Positions 9,422 to 17,457 of a DNA stretch of 64,000 bases are shown one piece after another. Within the stretch, counting starts at the first letter, position 1. Every line of letters starts with the position of its first letter. A program made the position numbers and the translations under genes. This DNA is from Planctomycetota bacterium (GTDB taxonomy: Bacteria; Planctomycetota; UBA8742; UBA2392), in contig JADJRK010000001.1 in NCBI GenBank assembly GCA_016712285.1, positions 248,001-312,000 of the forward strand. The letters are read 5' to 3'. The notes below the pieces were generated by a model. That model saw nothing but the letters and a program-made list of their open reading frames with translations, searched no databases and was not told the origin of the DNA.

Positions 9422-11059
9422 ATGAGCCAGAAGCACTACGACATAGCCATTTCGTTTGCAGGGGAACAGCGCCCGATTGCCGAATCGCTAGCGACCGGAA
9501 TGAAGGCCCAAGGCTGGCACGTGTTCTACGACGAACACGAGCAAGCGAGACTTTGGGGTTCCAACATGCAGGAAGAGCTTCTTGATGTTTACATGAAGGA
9601 AGCCAAGTTCTGCATCGTGCTGGTGTCTAGGGAGTACCTCGAAAAGGAGTGGCCGAACCACGAGCGGCAAGCAGCGCTGGCAAGATCGCTCCACGAGCGC
9701 GAAAACACAGTCTGGGCTGTCACCATAGACGGTTCAAAACTCCCCGGCCTCCTGCCGACGATTGGTTACTTAGACTACCGCAAAGAAGGGCTTCAACGGA
9801 TCCTCGCACTTGCTAACGAAAAGCTGCAGCAAAAGGCAAATTCGCCTCGCGAAACTGCGCCTACAGGGATTGTTGGGCGCCCTCGTGACGATCGCGCGCC
9901 GATCAAGACGGGCGCAGCCTTGGACGAGGACGAAGGCACACAGGCGCTGGAGGCGGTACTTCGCCGGCGGCACGACATAGTCATAGAAGTTGACTGGGAC
10001 AAGCGGCCGAGCCCGGAGCGGCGTTATCGCCTGAACGTTGTCCTGGCACTCCTCGTCGCACTTCGACCGATGGAAGTGCTTGGTTCGCGGTATCCGGGCA
10101 GTTACGACCGAGAACTCGTCGTTGACACGTTCAAGCGTGGGAGGTTTCGAGATAAGACCAAAGACTTCAACTGCGACCTGCCGTTTGCCAGGCTTACTAG
10201 CGGCAATCATGCACTATACGTCTACCTGAATCCCCTTTTCTCCACAAACGCCAGAGACAGTTCGGCACTGCTTGCCGTAATCGCGGAAGAACCATGCGAG
10301 ACTGGCAGGGAGATCGATTGGGAGGACGGGAAGTGCGTACTACTCGCGGACGCCTGCTGGGACACGCCTAACGCTGACGAACGCGAAGGATTCAAGGCCT
10401 TCAAGTCGATCGACCTTCCGCACTATTTGCTTTGTCACGAGGAACTTTACTCGGCGGAGCGAAAGCTGGCGGAGAACAACGGCTTCCGAGTACTTCGGCC
10501 CGTAGACACCGTCGGACGCGCATTGGCGGCGTGGGAGGAAGTCATTGAGAACACGCCCCGTCTACGCGCGTTCATCGCTCCGAAACGAAACGGCGCGGTT
10601 GTGCGCCCTAAGGTTGCTCCTCCGCCAGCGGTGGACATCAGCTCCGCCTTCAAGAGGCTCAACACGTTCAACCAGAAGCATCATGACTACGGACTTGAGA
10701 TTGCATTGACTAACCACAGCCTGCACGACATGGATCGATGGCGCGCCGAGGTGTACGTGCCGCTTGAAGTCGTCCTCCCGCAGCTCCGTCCGAAGGCTCC
10801 AACTCCGGCGTCCTCTGGATTGGCCCGTTCGCACTGCATGTATCAGTATGACTGCGACATGCTCAAGGACGCGAAGCGGGAATACCGTCTGCTGCGCGAG
10901 CGCCGCCTAGCGCTTCCGCTCATCAAGTACTTCGTAAACACTCAGGTCTATGACGACCAAGAGCGCATCTACCCCTTGCCAGTGCGTGTCAAACTCTACG
11001 TGGACGGTCACCCGCCAATAGAGCGCACATGGAGCTTCGACGAGTTCCAGAACTTCTAG
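9422..11059 (+). CDS. TIR-domain protein with C-terminal sensor-like region
   Basis: 545 residues. ATG 9422 follows a GCGGAAG site; an upstream in-frame TTG adds 18 poorly coding residues. The TIR domain spans about residues 4-140: HYDIAISFAGEQR is strand A, FYDEHEQARLWG the second block, and FCIVLVSREYLEKEW precedes the W77-xxx-E81 pair that matches the catalytic Glu of NAD+-hydrolysing TIR enzymes. Residues about 190-400 are a mixed domain (HDIVIEVDWD; NHALYVYLNPLF). Residues about 420-545 look like a beta-sandwich (YGLEIALTNHSLHDMDRWRAEVYVP). A TIR effector would deplete NAD+ once a phage signal is sensed; the trigger here is unknown. It lies 145 bases upstream of the type I R-M genes on the same strand and may be a separate transcription unit. 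Confidence 0.85.
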   Translation: MSQKHYDIAISFAGEQRPIAESLATGMKAQGWHVFYDEHEQARLWGSNMQEELLDVYMKEAKFCIVLVSREYLEKEWPNHERQAALARSLHERENTVWAVTIDGSKLPGLLPTIGYLDYRKEGLQRILALANEKLQQKANSPRETAPTGIVGRPRDDRAPIKTGAALDEDEGTQALEAVLRRRHDIVIEVDWDKRPSPERRYRLNVVLALLVALRPMEVLGSRYPGSYDRELVVDTFKRGRFRDKTKDFNCDLPFARLTSGNHALYVYLNPLFSTNARDSSALLAVIAEEPCETGREIDWEDGKCVLLADACWDTPNADEREGFKAFKSIDLPHYLLCHEELYSAERKLAENNGFRVLRPVDTVGRALAAWEEVIENTPRLRAFIAPKRNGAVVRPKVAPPPAVDISSAFKRLNTFNQKHHDYGLEIALTNHSLHDMDRWRAEVYVPLEVVLPQLRPKAPTPASSGLARSHCMYQYDCDMLKDAKREYRLLRERRLALPLIKYFVNTQVYDDQERIYPLPVRVKLYVDGHPPIERTWSFDEFQNF

Positions 11060-11176
11060 TAACGCCGGCAGCAGAAAAGAAAAAATCGTGGCGATGCGGG
11101 TGGCGGAAGACCCAGCAGCAGAAGGACTTAGTTCACGTATTTGTTATGCTGTAGCGTGAGTACAACATAATTGATG

Positions 11177-11204
11177 TTGATTTAGCTCGGTTTCGCTGTA
11201 AACT
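11177..11204 (+). promoter_or_regulatory. Candidate promoter of the type I R-M operon
   Basis: TTGATT at 11177-11182 and TAAACT at 11199-11204 are spaced by 16 bases in an AT-rich patch. The -10 abuts the first ATG (11205), so the transcript would have a very short leader or start at the second ATG (11214). No ribosome site is visible before either ATG, which agrees with leaderless initiation. Prediction by eye only. Confidence 0.35.
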
Positions 11205-11819
11205 ATGCTCGTGATGAACACTACAGCGATAAATCTCCGCCCACTGTCTGACTTCGCCGAGGTCAAGTTGGGCTACAGTGTCCGGACCCGTGGTGCGAAC
11301 CTCACCGAGGGTCCGGTTCGCGTTATCCAGCCAAGGAGCCTCGAAGCCGGCCCGCGCATCAATCTCGACAACACGGACTACACCAATCCCGTCGACATCG
11401 ACCCGCGCCACTTGTTGCTCAACAACGATCTGATCTTTCGCACTCGCGGCAGCCGCTTCGAAGCAACAATGTATCAAAACGATGGCGTAGCCACCGTCGC
11501 AGCCTCGCCCCTAGTAGTCATCCGAGTCACCCACCCCACTCTTCAAGCCGGCTTTCTTGCTTGGTTCCTAAACAACGACCCCGGGACCCGCCGTCAGGTT
11601 GACCGCAACGCGGCCAACCACACCATACCCTCCCTGGCAGGCAGAACCATCGCGGAGATCGCAGTACCGGTCCCACCTGTAGAGACTCAGAACCTTGTCC
11701 TCGAAGCAGCGGCACTAGGTGCCAGGCAGCAGGAGATCCTGCGCCGGCTTCTTGAACTCAACGAAAAGCATTTCAACGCAGCGCTGGGCCAATCCGTTCG
11801 GCGCTGGAACAAGGAGTAG
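11205..11819 (+). CDS. Single-TRD HsdS-like specificity protein (half S)
   Basis: 204 residues from ATG 11205 or 11214. Residues about 10-160 resemble one target-recognition domain of type I S subunits (FAEVKLGYSVRTRG, VIQPRSLEAG, LNNDLIFRTRGSRFEATMY, LVVIRVTHPTLQAGFLAWFLNN). IAEIAVPVPPVETQNLVLEAA is the usual exit into the conserved helix, which continues through RRLLELNEKHFNAALGQSV. It is half the length of a normal HsdS and lies 2 bases before hsdM. Half-S proteins can dimerise to recognise palindromic sites. Whether it works with the nearby full HsdS, competes with it or is a remnant is not known. Confidence 0.8.
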   Translation: MLVMNTTAINLRPLSDFAEVKLGYSVRTRGANLTEGPVRVIQPRSLEAGPRINLDNTDYTNPVDIDPRHLLLNNDLIFRTRGSRFEATMYQNDGVATVAASPLVVIRVTHPTLQAGFLAWFLNNDPGTRRQVDRNAANHTIPSLAGRTIAEIAVPVPPVETQNLVLEAAALGARQQEILRRLLELNEKHFNAALGQSVRRWNKE

Positions 11820-11821
11820 CG

Positions 11822-13342
11822 ATGCCCGTCAGTTCATCAGAAATCAACGCCGTGCTCTGGAGAGCCTGCGACACCTTCCGGGGCGTCGTCGATCCATCCG
11901 ACTACAAGAACTACGTACTCGTAATGCTGTTCCTCAAGTACATCTCGGATGTGTGGAAGGACCACAAGGCCAAGATTGAGCAGAAGTACGCGAACGACCC
12001 CAAGATGGTCGAGCGTCAGTTGAAGCGCGAGCGCTTCCGCCTGCCGCACGACTGCACGTTCGACTTCCTCTACGAACACCGAAAGGCCGACAACGTCGGT
12101 GAGCTCATCGACCAGGCGTTGGAAGCCATCGAAGAAGAGAACACGCCCAAACTGAACGGCGTCTTCCGCAAGATCAGCTTCAACAGCGACAACCTTGGCG
12201 ACACAAAGGACCGCAACCGCCGTCTCAAGGCCGTAATCGAGGACTTCGCCGACCCCAAGCTCGACCTGCGCCCCAGCGTCATCGACGAAGACGTCATCGG
12301 CAACGCCTACATGTACATGATCGAGCGTTTCGCGGCCGACAGCGGCAAGAAGGGCGGCGAGTTCTACACGCCCACCTGCGTCTCCAAGCTGCTGGCGAAA
12401 CTGCTGGCACCACAGGAGGGCAGCCGAATCTGCGACCCAGCGTGTGGTTCATGCTCGCTGCTGATTCGCGCGGCCGACGAAGTCCGCGACAGCGCCGGCA
12501 ACCCAAGCACCAACTACGCGCTCTACGGCCAGGAAAGCAATGGCGCAACATGGGCACTCGGGCGCATGAACCTGTTTCTGCACGGCAAGGACGGCGCCGA
12601 CATCAAGTGGTGCGACACGATCAACAATCCGCAATTGCTTGAGGGCGACCAGCTGATGCACTTCGACGTGGTCGTCGCCAACCCGCCGTTCAGCCTGGAC
12701 AAGTGGGGCCAGGACCACGCTGAGAACGACGAGTACAAGCGCTTCACGCGCGGCATTCCACCCAAGAGCAAGGGCGACTACGCGTTCATTTCGCACATGG
12801 TCGAGACGGCTCTACCTCAGAAAGGGCGCGTCGGCGTGATCGTCCCCCATGGCGTACTCTTCCGCGGCGGGAGCGAGGGCAGGATTCGCAAGGCGTTCCT
12901 TGAAGAGAACTTGCTGGACGCCGTGGTAGGCCTGCCCGAGAACCTGTTCTTCGGTACCGGCATCCCGGCCGCAATTCTGATCTTCGACCGCAGCCGTGAG
13001 CAGGGCGGCAAGTACCACAAACGCAAGGACGTGCTGTTCATCGATGCCAGCCGCGAGTTCAAGCCCGGCAAGAACCAGAACGAGTTGGCCGATGAGCACA
13101 TCAGCAAGATCGTCGCCACGTTCAACGAGCGCAAACCAATCGACAAATACAGCGCGTTGTCCACGCCCGAGTTGATCGCAGAGAACGACTACAACCTCAA
13201 CATCCCGCGCTACGTGGACACCTTCGAAGAAGAAGAGGAGATCGACCTGCAGGCCGTACAGGCCGAGATTCAGCGACTTGAAGGCGAACTCGTTCAGACC
13301 CGTGAGAAGCTCAACAGCTACCTGAAGGAACTCGGGATATGA
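11822..13342 (+). CDS. hsdM: Type I restriction-modification methylase subunit HsdM
   Basis: 506 residues, normal length for HsdM. An N-terminal helical domain (DYKNYVLVMLFLKYISDVW) is followed by GGEFYTP near residue 178. Then come DPACGSCSLL near 204 (SAM-binding motif I, usually DPxCGSG) and NPPF at 287-290, the catalytic motif IV of N6-adenine methylases. The C-terminal coiled region (LEGELVQTREKLNSYLKEL) would contact HsdS. GGAG lies 6 bases before the ATG, and hsdS starts inside the stop as ATGA. It methylates adenine to protect host DNA and forms the M2S core of the complex. Confidence 0.97.
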   Translation: MPVSSSEINAVLWRACDTFRGVVDPSDYKNYVLVMLFLKYISDVWKDHKAKIEQKYANDPKMVERQLKRERFRLPHDCTFDFLYEHRKADNVGELIDQALEAIEEENTPKLNGVFRKISFNSDNLGDTKDRNRRLKAVIEDFADPKLDLRPSVIDEDVIGNAYMYMIERFAADSGKKGGEFYTPTCVSKLLAKLLAPQEGSRICDPACGSCSLLIRAADEVRDSAGNPSTNYALYGQESNGATWALGRMNLFLHGKDGADIKWCDTINNPQLLEGDQLMHFDVVVANPPFSLDKWGQDHAENDEYKRFTRGIPPKSKGDYAFISHMVETALPQKGRVGVIVPHGVLFRGGSEGRIRKAFLEENLLDAVVGLPENLFFGTGIPAAILIFDRSREQGGKYHKRKDVLFIDASREFKPGKNQNELADEHISKIVATFNERKPIDKYSALSTPELIAENDYNLNIPRYVDTFEEEEEIDLQAVQAEIQRLEGELVQTREKLNSYLKELGI

Positions 13343-14649
13343 AGGATGGCCTCTATCCTCCAAGCGTGCAGCCTGGTGTCCCAAGGCTAAGTTCACTGCC
13401 TACGGGCTGGCAATCGGTGACGTTCGCTGACGTTTTCGAAGAGGCTGTACGGCCTGTCGAGCTTGCGCCGAATACGACCTACCAACTTGTGAACGCCAAG
13501 CGAAGTCGCGGTGGTGTTGTGGCACGGGAAACCAAGAGGGGTGCGGACATCAAGACTACTACCCAGTTCCGGACATGCGCCGGGGACTTCCTCATCTCGC
13601 GACGCCAAATTGTCCACGGCGCCTGCGGAATCGTGCCAGCCAGGTTGGACGGCGCTATTGTCTCCAACGAGTACTCGACCTTGACGGTCCGTGCTGGCTT
13701 CGACCCGACGTTTCTGGCCTACTTCTCAAACACCGTCTACTTCCAGCAAACGTGCTTCCACTCCAGCATCGGCGTTCATGTCGAGAAGATGGTGTTCAGG
13801 CTGGACAGTTGGCTGCGATGGCCGGTACAGATGCCACCCTTGTCCGAGCAAAGGCGGGTCGTAGAGGTCCTTACGGCCTGGGATACCGCCCTCAAACACG
13901 TCCAAGGCCTCATTGAGGCCCAGCAGAAACTCAAACGTGGCTTAAACCAGTCGGTCCTGACAGCGGCGCGCCGTTTCCCGAACTTCCACGGTGACCTGAC
14001 GGATCACCAGCTCTTCGGCCACCGTGTTCCGGGAGGATGGCGCAAGATGCGCGTGTCAGACATTGCGGAAGTAAACGTGGCGGCGCTTCCCGAGAGCACT
14101 GACCCTCAGTACGAGTTCTGGTATCTCGACGTCTCGGCCATCAAAGCCGGATGTATTGAAATGCCCGAGGTGAAGACACGGTTCCTCGACGCTCCTTCCA
14201 GGGCAAGGCGTATGGTCAAGCATGGAGACGTACTGTTCTCCACCGTACGGCCTTATCTTGAAGGATTCGCCCGGGTCGACTTCAACCGATCCGACGTCGT
14301 GTGTTCAACGGGATATGCCGTGCTCACACCTAAGGACGAAGGTGTCGGGCGTCTTTTGTACCACACGCTGTACGCGCCCTATTTCAAGCGCCAGTACATG
14401 GAGGGGCTTGCAGGGTCCAACTTCCCTGCGGTGAGCGCTTCTGAGTTGGCCGAACTCGTGATCTTCGTTCCGGAAGATCCGAAGGAGCTTCGGGCAGTTG
14501 TCGACATGCTCGACGCTCTGGAGGCTGAGATTCAGCGACTGGAGAAGCTTAACAACCTTCTAGAGGACCAAAAGCGCGGCCTAATGCAGAAACTCTTGAC
14601 CGGCAAGAAACGTCTCCGCGTTGACATTCAGGAGGTTGCCGATGTCTGA
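13339..14649 (+). CDS. hsdS: Type I restriction-modification specificity subunit HsdS
   Basis: 436 residues with the two-fold layout of HsdS. TRD1 spans about residues 20-150 and leads into PPLSEQRRVVEVLTAWDTAL and a long helix. TRD2 spans about 225-370 (YEFWYLDVSAIKAG, HGDVLFSTVRPYLEGF, GLAGSNFPAVSASEL). The final helix contains LEDQKRGLMQKLLTG, a hallmark of HsdS C-termini. Coupled to hsdM by ATGA. It sets the bipartite target of the HsdM/HsdR complex. An 18-base piece of its 3' end recurs at 15335. Confidence 0.95.
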   Translation: MKDGLYPPSVQPGVPRLSSLPTGWQSVTFADVFEEAVRPVELAPNTTYQLVNAKRSRGGVVARETKRGADIKTTTQFRTCAGDFLISRRQIVHGACGIVPARLDGAIVSNEYSTLTVRAGFDPTFLAYFSNTVYFQQTCFHSSIGVHVEKMVFRLDSWLRWPVQMPPLSEQRRVVEVLTAWDTALKHVQGLIEAQQKLKRGLNQSVLTAARRFPNFHGDLTDHQLFGHRVPGGWRKMRVSDIAEVNVAALPESTDPQYEFWYLDVSAIKAGCIEMPEVKTRFLDAPSRARRMVKHGDVLFSTVRPYLEGFARVDFNRSDVVCSTGYAVLTPKDEGVGRLLYHTLYAPYFKRQYMEGLAGSNFPAVSASELAELVIFVPEDPKELRAVVDMLDALEAEIQRLEKLNNLLEDQKRGLMQKLLTGKKRLRVDIQEVADV

Positions 14650-15277
14650 CGATGATCAACGCTGGCCGTATGCAGGTATGAAGGCTTTCGCCCCCCCACA
14701 GTCCGGGGAGCGCAAGTTCGTGGACCTGGATTGGGGTAAGCCCTACCTGACGAGCTATTACGTTACCGGTTTCAAACTCGCCGCCGATGCGACGGTAGAT
14801 GCCGCGACGGAGGCCGTCGGCCACCCGGACTGGTACTTCTATCCGGCCGCATTTCTCTACCGGCACTACATTGAGCTGTCACTGAAGCGGCTGATCAGTC
14901 ACGCGACGATGCTGATTGATGGCAAGGCTGCCCAGCCACACGGGCACACGCTTCTCGAACTGTGGAAGCAGTTACGCCCTTACCTCCAACAGCTTGCAGG
15001 CAATGCCAACCCTGAGCCGGCCGACAGTGTTGAGGGCGTCGTGCGCGAGTTCCACGAGATCGACAAGAGTGGGCAGGAGTTCCGGTACGAAACGACCATC
15101 ATCAAGAGGAAGCCCATTGAGACCAAGGAAAGCCTGGACAAAGCGCCTCGACGCATCGACCTGAAGCACTTGAAGGAGACGATGGACCGAGTCGATGGCT
15201 TCTTCGATGGCTGCTACGGATGGATCGACCACATGCTTGAGACCGACCGCGACATGAGACGCTCTTGGGGGCCATAA
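14642..15277 (+). CDS. Helical protein of the type I R-M locus, function unknown
   Basis: 211 residues from ATG 14642, which lies 6 bases after GGAGG and overlaps the hsdS stop by 8 bases, so it belongs to the operon. A central signature, FLYRHYIELSLKRLI, is followed by GHTLLELWKQLRPYLQ and VREFHEIDKSGQEFRY. The all-helical pattern recalls HEPN-like families, but I see no RX4-6H ribonuclease motif, so a HEPN label is tentative. It may be a partner, inhibitor or accessory factor of the R-M complex. Confidence 0.75.
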   Translation: MSDDDQRWPYAGMKAFAPPQSGERKFVDLDWGKPYLTSYYVTGFKLAADATVDAATEAVGHPDWYFYPAAFLYRHYIELSLKRLISHATMLIDGKAAQPHGHTLLELWKQLRPYLQQLAGNANPEPADSVEGVVREFHEIDKSGQEFRYETTIIKRKPIETKESLDKAPRRIDLKHLKETMDRVDGFFDGCYGWIDHMLETDRDMRRSWGP

Positions 15278-15334
15278 GATGTGTAAGCCGCAATCACGTG
15301 CCATTGCACAGACCAACCAGAAGCACGGCCCGGC

Positions 15335-15391
15335 GCAGAAACTCTTGACCGGTCAAGTCCGATTGAGGCCGAACGCCTTAGACAGCTGAGG
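15335..15391 (+). pseudogene. Remnant of an hsdS 3' end
   Basis: The 18-mer GCAGAAACTCTTGACCGG at 15335-15352 is identical to 14586-14603 near the end of hsdS. In frame it reads AQKLLTG followed by QVRLRPNALDS and a stop, which is how many HsdS proteins end but differs from the intact copy (KKRLRVDIQEV). It sits between the helical protein and the next gene and has no start. It looks like the last 18 codons of another hsdS allele left by recombination. Confidence 0.6.
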
Positions 15392-15398
15392 AGGACAA

Positions 15399-16211
15399 AT
15401 GGCCCCCCGCAACTCGCCGTTGAGCAAAACGCAGAAAGCCTTCTTCTGGGGCTTTACTCTCGTTGTCCTTGGATCGATCGCGGCGTTTGTCGCCCTTGTC
15501 GCGTGGCCTTGGTACGCCGACGGCCGCGATCTACTTGCGGCTGGGGCCGACGCAGATGAGGCGCTTGCTCGTCGAGGGTTGTTTGGAGATTCTTTGGCCT
15601 ACGTCGGGACGCTTGCGGCCGGTATAGGGCTTTGTCTGACGGCAGTCGCAGTGATCTGGCAGCGCCGAGACATCGACCTGCAACTGGCCGAAATGAAGCA
15701 GACGGCGGAGGCGCAGTGGGAACTGGCATTTGGGTCACGCCGCGAGTCGCTGCTCCTGGCGAGCCGTGAACTTGCGCATCAGGCCAGAGGGCTCCGTGAG
15801 TTCATTCTCCTGCGTCGAACAAACGGCGAGCGGCTCCACTCAGCGCTCTCGGCCCTGGACCAGCATTTTGTGCCCCTTCTGTTCGCCATCGAGCACGACG
15901 CTGTGCGCCTGTGCGGCCGCGACTACAGAAGTGAAGAATCCCTTAGCGCCCTTCAGGTGCAATTGCAGGAGGGTATGGCGGACATGCACCTTGCCATAGA
16001 ACGCGCAATGGAGTTGGTGCGTCACGGTTACGTCTACCTCACCGGGGACGGGAAGTTTGGTGCTCAGACCGGGCGCACGCCAAGGGCCTTTGTAGAAGCA
16101 CTGGATACCGCTCTGGAAAGAAGACTGCCTGCGAAGCCAGAGCTCTTGAGATTTGGGAAGAGCCAGGACGACTCGGAACAGGCCGAATCAGATGTCGCAG
16201 AAGAGGACTGA
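15399..16211 (+). CDS. Two-TM membrane protein of the type I R-M locus
   Basis: 270 residues; GAGGAGG lies 5 bases before ATG 15399. Two membrane segments lie at about residues 14-36 (FFWGFTLVVLGSIAAFVALV) and 66-87 (SLAYVGTLAAGIGLCLTAVA). A roughly 180-residue cytoplasmic helical domain follows (LAEMKQTAEAQWELAFGSR; LLLASRELAHQARGLREFIL), with an acidic tail. This layout of two N-terminal TMs and a long cytosolic helix resembles 'putative phage abortive infection' membrane proteins and other defence-island proteins. No specific family is recognised. It may anchor or signal for the locus. Confidence 0.75.
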   Translation: MAPRNSPLSKTQKAFFWGFTLVVLGSIAAFVALVAWPWYADGRDLLAAGADADEALARRGLFGDSLAYVGTLAAGIGLCLTAVAVIWQRRDIDLQLAEMKQTAEAQWELAFGSRRESLLLASRELAHQARGLREFILLRRTNGERLHSALSALDQHFVPLLFAIEHDAVRLCGRDYRSEESLSALQVQLQEGMADMHLAIERAMELVRHGYVYLTGDGKFGAQTGRTPRAFVEALDTALERRLPAKPELLRFGKSQDDSEQAESDVAEED

Positions 16212-16335
16212 AACTGACACCTTTCCACAAGCTTGCGATGTCGCAGAAGTCACTATGCTGAAGAGCAGCGCCAACGGACTAGATTCTGTGTGGCGGAAAC
16301 TAATGGCCACAATGGCCGGGAAGGAGGTGATGGAA

Positions 16336-16578
16336 ATGGGAAAAGGCAAAAGCGCCAAACCGATGGTGTTCGTGTCGCCGACCGCTCCGAAGCAGTGGAA
16401 GGTCAAGAGCACGGACAGTGACCGGGCTGACAGCATCCACGAGAACAAGGCAGACGCTGTTGAGCGAGGTCGCGAACTGAGCCGCAACAAGCAGGCGGAG
16501 CTGGTGATCCAGAAACGCAACGGCCAGATCGGCGAAAAGGACAGCCATGGCAACGACCCGCGGAAGACGCCGGGTTAG
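16336..16578 (+). CDS. DUF2188 family protein
   Basis: 80 residues starting MGKGKSAKPMVFVSPTAP. A near-complete anti-16S match, AAGGAGGTGAT (16321-16331), sets this start at ATG 16336. An in-frame ATG at 16330 lies inside that site and would be too close. The body has the DUF2188 pattern: WKVKSTDSDRADSIHENKAD, then ADAVERGRELSRNKQAELVI, and the ending RNGQIGEKDSHGNDP. DUF2188 is a small alpha/beta fold of unknown role, common near R-M and other mobile loci. The gene lies within the type I operon. Confidence 0.88.
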   Translation: MGKGKSAKPMVFVSPTAPKQWKVKSTDSDRADSIHENKADAVERGRELSRNKQAELVIQKRNGQIGEKDSHGNDPRKTPG

Positions 16579-16630
16579 TCCAGAGCAAGAGTGCTCGCCG
16601 GCGTTCGGCGGGAAGCAATGAAGCTTGACG

Positions 16631-16674
16631 GCTCTGAAAAAGCAGAGCGACCCGAGGCTGTAACCTCAGGTCGC
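16631..16674 (+). terminator. Paired hairpins after the DUF2188 gene
   Basis: GCTCTG/CAGAGC (16631-16648, loop AAAAAG) is followed, overlapping by 2 bases, by GCGACC..GAGG/CCTC..GGTCGC (16647-16674, one mismatch, loop of about 6). There is no T-run, so this may be an attenuator or an mRNA-stability element rather than a full terminator. The next gene starts 137 bases later. Confidence 0.4.
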
Positions 16675-16810
16675 CGAGCAGGAGCCGGATCGACAACCCG
16701 GAGGTCGTGCGGTCAGTGTTGGCTCCCGTGGAATGCGCGAACAATATTGTAGCGCTGCCGGCACTTCAAGCCACGACCTCCACTTCATCGGCCGTGACCT
16801 GTAGGGAAGC

Positions 16811-17200
16811 ATGGAGAGCGAGTCCGAAAACAGGATCCCCCGGGGCGAGATATGGTCGGCCGCGATCGCGGAGGCGGGTGCAACTTACTCGTTCATGGCC
16901 AAAGTGGCGTCACTCTTCCTTGGCGGTAGCGTTGCTGGCCCGCTCTTGTCGAAGTCCATCACGCCGTCGGGATGTTCGCTCGCGTTCCTGATCTTGGCGT
17001 GGATAGCGTTTGGCCTGTCCGTTGTATTGCTCGTATTCGTTCGGTGGCTGAATCTAGAAATGCTTGCCGATGCGTTGTCGGACAAGGACGTGGAAGCATT
17101 GGGGCACTTCACGCGGGCACGACGCGTGTTTCTTGGTGCGTGCTTCGCGCTCGGTGCGGGCGTAGTCACGATTATCGTTGCCGTAGGACTCATGCTATGA
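16811..17200 (+). CDS. Small membrane protein of the type I R-M locus
   Basis: 129 residues; AGGGAAGC precedes ATG 16811. Two clear membrane helices are at about residues 57-79 (LAFLILAWIAFGLSVVLLVF) and 104-128 (VFLGACFALGAGVVTIIVAV), with a weaker hydrophobic stretch near 33-47. A short charged loop between them reads LADALSDKDVEALGHFTRAR. No known family. It sits 33 bases before the small Pro/Lys-rich gene. Confidence 0.7.
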   Translation: MESESENRIPRGEIWSAAIAEAGATYSFMAKVASLFLGGSVAGPLLSKSITPSGCSLAFLILAWIAFGLSVVLLVFVRWLNLEMLADALSDKDVEALGHFTRARRVFLGACFALGAGVVTIIVAVGLML

Positions 17201-17233
17201 GAAGCGACCGAGTGACCAAGGGAGATTGAACAG

Positions 17234-17416
17234 ATGGCAAAGCAACCCATGCCCAAACCGGACCCGAACAAGGGAAGGCCTAAGCCGCCACCAAGCAGAC
17301 CGGTTCACGAGGGAGCCTACGAGCGCCCCCACAGAACGTTCATCCCGCCGCCGAACCAGCCGAAGAATGGACCGAAGCCAACGCCGCCGAAAGACGGCAC
17401 TCCCCCGGCAAAGTAA
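17234..17416 (+). CDS. Small Pro/Lys-rich peptide
   Basis: 60 residues starting MAKQPMPKPDPNKGRPKPPP and ending GTPPAK. It is almost wholly low-complexity, basic and proline-rich, and so probably extended. GGGAG lies about 10 bases before the ATG. Its stop overlaps the next possible start (TAATG). It resembles the 42-residue Gly-rich peptide at 30540 in size, basic character and PP-small-K end. It could be a linker or partner peptide for the HEPN protein; no function is known. Confidence 0.6.
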   Translation: MAKQPMPKPDPNKGRPKPPPSRPVHEGAYERPHRTFIPPPNQPKNGPKPTPPKDGTPPAK

Positions 17417-17457
17417 TGGCCGACTTGCTCTTCCCGCAAACGCTCTTGGAGGACCGC

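Noticed and set aside
9083..9436. A 117-codon minus-strand ORF upstream of the TIR gene
   Set aside because: Partly protein-like, but it has no family, overlaps the TIR start and covers the probable promoter region.
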